A stretch of DNA of 64,000 nucleotides from Leifsonia aquatica (GTDB taxonomy: Bacteria > Actinomycetota > Actinomycetes > Actinomycetales > Microbacteriaceae), in assembly GCF_014190775.1 (NCBI RefSeq), contig NZ_JACHVP010000001.1:868001-932000 (forward strand). Direction: 5' to 3'. The translations under genes and the position numbers were made by a program. Under the pieces are notes generated by a model. It ran no database searches. It had not been told where the DNA came from and saw nothing but the letters and a program-made list of their open reading frames with translations. Numbering within the stretch: the first letter of the stretch is position 1; each line of letters begins with the position of its first letter. Shown one piece after another: positions 60,370 to 64,000 of this stretch.

Positions 60370-61200
60370 ATGGCAAACATCAGCATCGCTGACATCAAGG
60401 CCCTGCGCGAGCAGCTCGGCACGGGCATGGTCGACACCAAGAAGGCGCTCGAAGAGGCCGGCGGCGACATCGAGAAGGCGACCGAGATCCTGCGCCTGAA
60501 GGGTGCGAAGGGCAACGCGAAGCGTGCCGACCGCTCCACCAGCGAGGGCCTCGTCGCGGCCAAGGAGAACGGCAACGGCTCCGCCACCATGATCGAGCTC
60601 GCGTGCGAGACCGACTTCGTGGCGAAGGGCGAGAAGTTCATCGCCCTGGCCGACAAGGTCCTGGACGCGGCGGCCGCCGCGGGCGCGACCACCGTCGAGG
60701 AGGCCCTGGCCGCCCCCGCCGGCAGCCAGACCGTCGCCGAGCTCATCGGTGACGAGGCCGCCATCCTGGGCGAGAAGGTGGAGCTCCGCCGCGTCGCCTC
60801 GGTCTCGGGCGAGCACTTCGCGATCTACCTGCACAAGACCTCCAAGGACCTGCCGCCGCAGGTCGGTGTCGTGGTCGGCTACGCCGGCGACGACGCGGAG
60901 ACCGCCCGCAGCATCGCGCAGCACATCTCGTTCGCCAACCCGACCTACCTCACCCGCGAGGACGTCCCGGCCGCCGAGGTCGAGAACGAGCGTCGCATCG
61001 TCGAGGAGATCTCGCGCAACGAGGGCAAGCCGGAGGCCGCGCTCCCGAAGATCATCGAGGGTCGCCTCGGTGCGTTCTTCAAGCAGGTCGCCCTGCTCGA
61101 GCAGGAGTACGCCCGCGACAACAAGCTGACCATCGCCCAGGTGCTGAAGGACTCGGGTCTCACCGTGTCCGGCTTCGCCCGGTTCAAGGTCGGCGCCTAA
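60370..61200 (+). CDS. tsf: Elongation factor Ts
   Basis: A 276-residue guanine-nucleotide exchange factor for EF-Tu. The N-terminal UBA-like part has L-R-E-Q-L-G-T-G-M-V-D-T-K-K-A-L near 12-27, and the exchange motif C-E-T-D-F-V-A is near 76-82. Length and domains are normal. A strong terminator follows. Confidence 0.97.
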   Translation: MANISIADIKALREQLGTGMVDTKKALEEAGGDIEKATEILRLKGAKGNAKRADRSTSEGLVAAKENGNGSATMIELACETDFVAKGEKFIALADKVLDAAAAAGATTVEEALAAPAGSQTVAELIGDEAAILGEKVELRRVASVSGEHFAIYLHKTSKDLPPQVGVVVGYAGDDAETARSIAQHISFANPTYLTREDVPAAEVENERRIVEEISRNEGKPEAALPKIIEGRLGAFFKQVALLEQEYARDNKLTIAQVLKDSGLTVSGFARFKVGA

Positions 61201-61210
61201 AGCACCGATG

Positions 61211-61250
61211 AAGGAGTCCGGATCGCTCACCAGCGATCCGGACTCCTTTT
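61211..61250 (+). terminator. Terminator of rpsB-tsf
   Basis: A perfect 17-base stem (61211-61227 with 61232-61248) with a 4-base loop runs into TTTT, the best intrinsic terminator in the window. It begins 10 bases after the tsf stop. Confidence 0.9.
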
Positions 61251-61288
61251 CTGTGCGCCCACCCATAGGCGCACGACACACCACGCAC

Positions 61289-61294
61289 TAGCGT
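61289..61294 (+). promoter_or_regulatory. -10 box of pyrH
   Basis: TAGCGT lies 35 bases before the pyrH ATG; a GGAAGGA ribosome binding site follows at 61312-61318. The promoter sits just after the tsf terminator, so pyrH is a separate unit. Confidence 0.4.
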
Positions 61295-61328
61295 AAGAAC
61301 GAATCAGTCACGGAAGGACCAATCACGC

Positions 61329-62042
61329 ATGTCGGCAGCAACCAAGAGGCGCAGGGTCCTTCTCAAGCTCTCCGGCGAGGCGTTCGGCGCCGGGCAGCTC
61401 GGCGTCAACCCCGACATCGTCAGCGGCATCGCCCGCGAGATCGCCCAGGCCGCCGAGGACGTCGAGATCGCGATCGTCGTCGGCGGGGGCAACTTCTTCC
61501 GCGGGGCCGAGCTCTCCCAGCGCGGCATGGACCGCGGGCGTGCCGACTACATGGGCATGCTCGGCACCGTGATGAACTCGCTGGCGCTGCAGGACTTCCT
61601 CGAGCAGGCGGGTGCCGAGACCCGCGTGCAGTCGGCGATCTCGATGACCCAGGTCGCCGAGCCCTACATCCCGCGCCGTGCCGAGCGCCACCTCGAGAAG
61701 GGCCGCGTCGTGATCTTCGGCGCCGGCGCCGGTCTTCCGTACTTCTCGACCGACACGGTCGCCGCCCAGCGCGCGCTGGAGATCAGCGCCGACGTCGTCC
61801 TCGTCGCCAAGAACGGTGTCGACGGGATGTACGACGACGACCCGCGCACCAACCCCGACGCGCGCAAGATCGACCACATCAGCCACCAGGAGGCTCTGCA
61901 GCAGAACCTGAAGGCCGTCGACTCGACCGCGCTCAGCCTCTGCATGGACAACGGGATGCCCATGCGCATCTTCGGCATCGAGCCGGCCGGCAATGTCACG
62001 GCCGCGCTGCTGGGCGCCGAGATCGGCACCCTGCTCGGCTGA
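61329..62042 (+). CDS. pyrH: UMP kinase
   Basis: A 237-residue amino-acid-kinase-fold enzyme that phosphorylates UMP. It has L-L-K-L-S-G-E-A near 11-18, V-G-G-G-N-F-F-R-G near 51-59, G-R-V-V-I-F-G-A-G near 120 and D-T-V-A-A-Q-R-A near 138. It lies upstream of frr as in most bacteria. Confidence 0.96.
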   Translation: MSAATKRRRVLLKLSGEAFGAGQLGVNPDIVSGIAREIAQAAEDVEIAIVVGGGNFFRGAELSQRGMDRGRADYMGMLGTVMNSLALQDFLEQAGAETRVQSAISMTQVAEPYIPRRAERHLEKGRVVIFGAGAGLPYFSTDTVAAQRALEISADVVLVAKNGVDGMYDDDPRTNPDARKIDHISHQEALQQNLKAVDSTALSLCMDNGMPMRIFGIEPAGNVTAALLGAEIGTLLG

Positions 62043-62090
62043 CCGGCCCTCGCCGGGCCCGCCCCGCCGCCTGGCGCGGTGCCGGGGCTC

Positions 62091-62096
62091 TAGACT
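62091..62096 (+). promoter_or_regulatory. -10 box of frr
   Basis: TAGACT lies 32 bases before the frr GTG. Unlike many genes here, frr has a clear ribosome binding site (GAAGGAG, 62117-62123), so this message has a short leader. Confidence 0.45.
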
Positions 62097-62128
62097 AGAA
62101 CCCGATTGACCGATCTGAAGGAGAAACC

Positions 62129-62683
62129 GTGATCGCCGATGTGATTTCCGACGTCCGCCAGCGTATGAGCAAGACCGTGGACGCGGCGAAGGAGGACTTC
62201 GGCACCGTGAGCGCGGGCCGTGCCAACCCGGCGCTCTTCCAGAAGGTCCTCGTGGACTACTACGGCTCGCCGACCCCGCTGGCCCAGCTGGCCGGTCTGC
62301 AGAACCCGGAGGCCCGCGTCCTGCTCGTCACGCCCTACGACAAGTCGGCGCTGAAGGAGATCGAGAAGGCCATCGTCGCGATGCCGAGCCTCTCCGCGAA
62401 CGTCGGCAACGACGGCGAGATCGTCCGCGTCACGCTCCCCGAGCTGACGGAGGACCGCCGCAAGGAGTTCGTCAAGATCGTCCGCGGCAAGGGCGAGGAC
62501 GCCAAGGTGGCGCTCCGCAACATCCGCCGCAAGGCCAAGGACGACCTGGACGCCCTCAAGGGCGAGGTCGGCGACGACGAGGTGGCGCGTGGCGAGAAGG
62601 AGCTGGAGACCATCACGCGCACGCACGTCGAGGCCGTCGACGAGGCGTTGAAGCGCAAGGAAGCCGAGCTCCTCGAGGTCTAA
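62129..62683 (+). CDS. frr: Ribosome recycling factor
   Basis: A 184-residue tRNA-shaped protein that splits post-termination ribosomes with EF-G. The family stretches G-R-A-N-P-A-L-F near 30-37, Y-Y-G-S-P-T-P-L near 45 and R-x-N-I-R-R-K-A near 130 are present. It starts at GTG 62129. cdsA follows after two bases. Confidence 0.97.
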   Translation: MIADVISDVRQRMSKTVDAAKEDFGTVSAGRANPALFQKVLVDYYGSPTPLAQLAGLQNPEARVLLVTPYDKSALKEIEKAIVAMPSLSANVGNDGEIVRVTLPELTEDRRKEFVKIVRGKGEDAKVALRNIRRKAKDDLDALKGEVGDDEVARGEKELETITRTHVEAVDEALKRKEAELLEV

Positions 62684-62685
62684 CC

Positions 62686-63684
62686 ATGAGCGAGGGGAGC
62701 GGCACCGGCGCGCCCCGCACGCCGGAGACGGGCAGGCGGGGGAAGCCGCGTTCGCGTGAAGAGCTGCGCGCCCAGGTCCAGGCCACCCGCGCCGACTTCG
62801 AACGGCAGGTGCAGGCGCGCAAGGCGCAGCTGGACGCCACGAACGAGCTCATCGAGCAGCGGACCGGGCGCAATCTCATCCTGGCGATCCTGATCGGGCT
62901 CGTGGCGGGCGTGATCGTCGTCGGGAGCCTGGTCTTCATCAAGGAGCTCTTCATCCCGTTCGGGATGGCGATGGCGGGGTTCGCGGCATTCGAGCTGACA
63001 CAGGCGTTCCGCAGCGCCGGCCGCCGCATCCCGCGCATCCCGACGGTCCTGGCCGCGGTGGCGATCATCCCGGCCTCGTTCTGGTTCCACGCGGGAGGTC
63101 AGCTCGTCGCGCTGTCCGCGGGCATCGCGCTGGTCGTGGTGTGGCGCCTCGTGGAGGAGCTCGCGGTCCCCGCCCGGCGTGCCGGGGGTGCCGCGCTGGG
63201 TCGAGACCTGACCTGGAGCATCCTCGTCCAGCTGTACGTCAGTCTGCTCGCGAGCTTCGTCCTGCTGCTCCTCGCGGAGCCGGGGGGCGAGTGGTGGGTC
63301 CTGGCGTTCGTCATCATCGTGGTGGCGGTCGACACGGGCGCCTACGCGGCCGGCCTGTCCTGGGGCAAGCACCCGATGGCGCCGACGATCAGCCCCAAGA
63401 AGACCTGGGAGGGCTTCGCGGGCGCCGCGACGACCGCCGTTGTCGCGGGCGTGCTGCTGTCCCTGTTCATGATCGACCAGCCCTGGTGGTTCGGTGTCGT
63501 GTTCGGCGTCGTCCTGCTCCTCACGGCGACGGCGGGAGATCTCGCCGAGTCGCTGATCAAGCGCGACCTCGGCATCAAGGACATGAGCTCGTGGCTGCCC
63601 GGTCACGGCGGGTTCCTCGACCGGCTCGACTCGATCCTGCCGTCGGCCGCGGCGACGTACGTGCTGTTCCTCATCTTCCGATGA
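62686..63684 (+). CDS. cdsA: Phosphatidate cytidylyltransferase
   Basis: A 332-residue membrane enzyme that makes CDP-diacylglycerol, the precursor of most phospholipids. A soluble charged N-terminus of about 65 residues precedes eight or so membrane segments. The complete family signature is near the C-terminus: S-L-I-K-R-D-L-G-I-K-D, then L-P-G-H-G-G-F-L-D-R-L-D-S. The gene follows frr closely. Confidence 0.95.
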   Translation: MSEGSGTGAPRTPETGRRGKPRSREELRAQVQATRADFERQVQARKAQLDATNELIEQRTGRNLILAILIGLVAGVIVVGSLVFIKELFIPFGMAMAGFAAFELTQAFRSAGRRIPRIPTVLAAVAIIPASFWFHAGGQLVALSAGIALVVVWRLVEELAVPARRAGGAALGRDLTWSILVQLYVSLLASFVLLLLAEPGGEWWVLAFVIIVVAVDTGAYAAGLSWGKHPMAPTISPKKTWEGFAGAATTAVVAGVLLSLFMIDQPWWFGVVFGVVLLLTATAGDLAESLIKRDLGIKDMSSWLPGHGGFLDRLDSILPSAAATYVLFLIFR

Positions 63685-63696
63685 CAGAATGGGGGC

Positions 63697-64000
63697 GTGA
63701 GCACCTTCCCCCGCACCCCGAAGAAGCAGGGATACGACGTCGAGCAGGTCGACGCGTTCCTGCAGACCGCCCGGCGCGCCTACGACGCTGACGAGGCCTC
63801 CGCGCCGATGACGTCGGCCGACATCCGCCGCACGGCCTTCTCGATGCAGAAGGGCGGCTACTCGACGACGCACGTCGACGCGGCCCTCGAGCGCCTCGAG
63901 GACGCCTTCGCCCAGCGCGAGCGCGACCAGTCGCGTCAGGCCGCCGGCGACGAGGCCTGGTTCGCGGATGCCCGCACGACGGCGCAGGTGGTGCTCAACC
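63697..64000 (+). CDS. DivIVA-domain protein (C-terminus off the right edge)
   Basis: The first 101 codons are visible. The N-terminus F-P-R-T-P-K-K-Q-G-Y-D-V-E-Q-V-D-A-F-L is a DivIVA-type lipid-binding motif, and a second similar stretch, R-R-T-A-F-S-M-Q-K-G-G-Y-S then H-V-D-A-A-L, follows at about 45-70. CAGAAT (63685-63690) is 6 bases before the GTG, so it is probably leaderless. A role at the cell pole or septum is possible, but the rest of the protein is missing. Confidence 0.8.
   Translation, partial: MSTFPRTPKKQGYDVEQVDAFLQTARRAYDADEASAPMTSADIRRTAFSMQKGGYSTTHVDAALERLEDAFAQRERDQSRQAAGDEAWFADARTTAQVVLN

Overview
The DNA is uniformly GC-rich (about 70 percent by eye) and codes almost without gaps. 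Gene order and content point to a high-GC actinobacterium, most likely a Leifsonia-like member of the Microbacteriaceae. Supporting signs are the MoxR-DUF58-transglutaminase operon, the DUF2469, DUF3515 and DUF3488 families, Glu/Ala-rich tails on ribosomal proteins, and many start codons 6 to 9 bases after a TANNNT -10 box with no ribosome binding site, the arrangement of leaderless mRNAs. No species can be assigned from sequence alone. The window is mostly core chromosome. There are no insertion sequences, prophage, CRISPR array or rRNA.

Layout. 1-4.3 kb: a metallo-beta-lactamase-fold hydrolase (cut at the left edge), a CopB-type metal ATPase behind a CsoR-like operator, a diacylglycerol kinase-family protein, tRNA-Glu(CTC) and a small KTSC protein. 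4.3-6.3 kb: a probable yybP-ykoY manganese riboswitch, a TerC-family membrane protein, and a PP2C phosphatase whose start overlaps the TerC stop. 6.3-12.8 kb: a four-leucine leader peptide, leuC, leuD, murA, an acyltransferase, gpsA and ddl in a tight chain. 12.9-18.8 kb: a DUF3515 lipoprotein, thiL, rsmD, a TPR-like protein, recG and coaD. 18.8-23.4 kb: the MoxR/DUF58/transglutaminase operon. 23.4-25.8 kb: yceD, rpmF, rnc, mutM.

25.8-32.9 kb holds accessory genes (a ParD/ParE toxin-antitoxin pair, a double-GNAT protein and a complete liv branched-chain amino acid ABC transporter) lying between mutM and smc. 33-40.4 kb carries smc, a CHAD protein, ftsY, a DUF2004-like gene and ffh, so the chromosome-structure and SRP genes sit together. 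40.4-43.2 kb has two tandem SGNH-hydrolase lipoproteins and a YbdK-type ligase, all leftward. 43.3-49.4 kb is the rpsP-khpA-rimM-trmD-rplS ribosome-biogenesis cluster, interrupted by a GntR/MFS cassette and by map plus a small membrane protein. 49.5-56.8 kb runs lepB, rnhB, DUF2469, yraN, comM, dprA, a LysE/CGNR pair and a XerC-type recombinase. 56.8-64 kb has an M23 peptidase with a repetitive signal peptide, a sugar porter, then rpsB, tsf, pyrH, frr, cdsA and the start of a DivIVA-domain gene.

I found no wholly new multi-gene system. The most informative signals are regulatory or structural: the leuCD leader-peptide attenuator, the Mn riboswitch upstream of terC, a 104-base out-of-frame gpsA/ddl overlap, a 15-base tandem repeat inside a signal peptide, long hairpins at three convergent gene junctions, divergent leaderless promoters packed into about 30 bases, and a GntR operator made of two complete 8-base palindromes.
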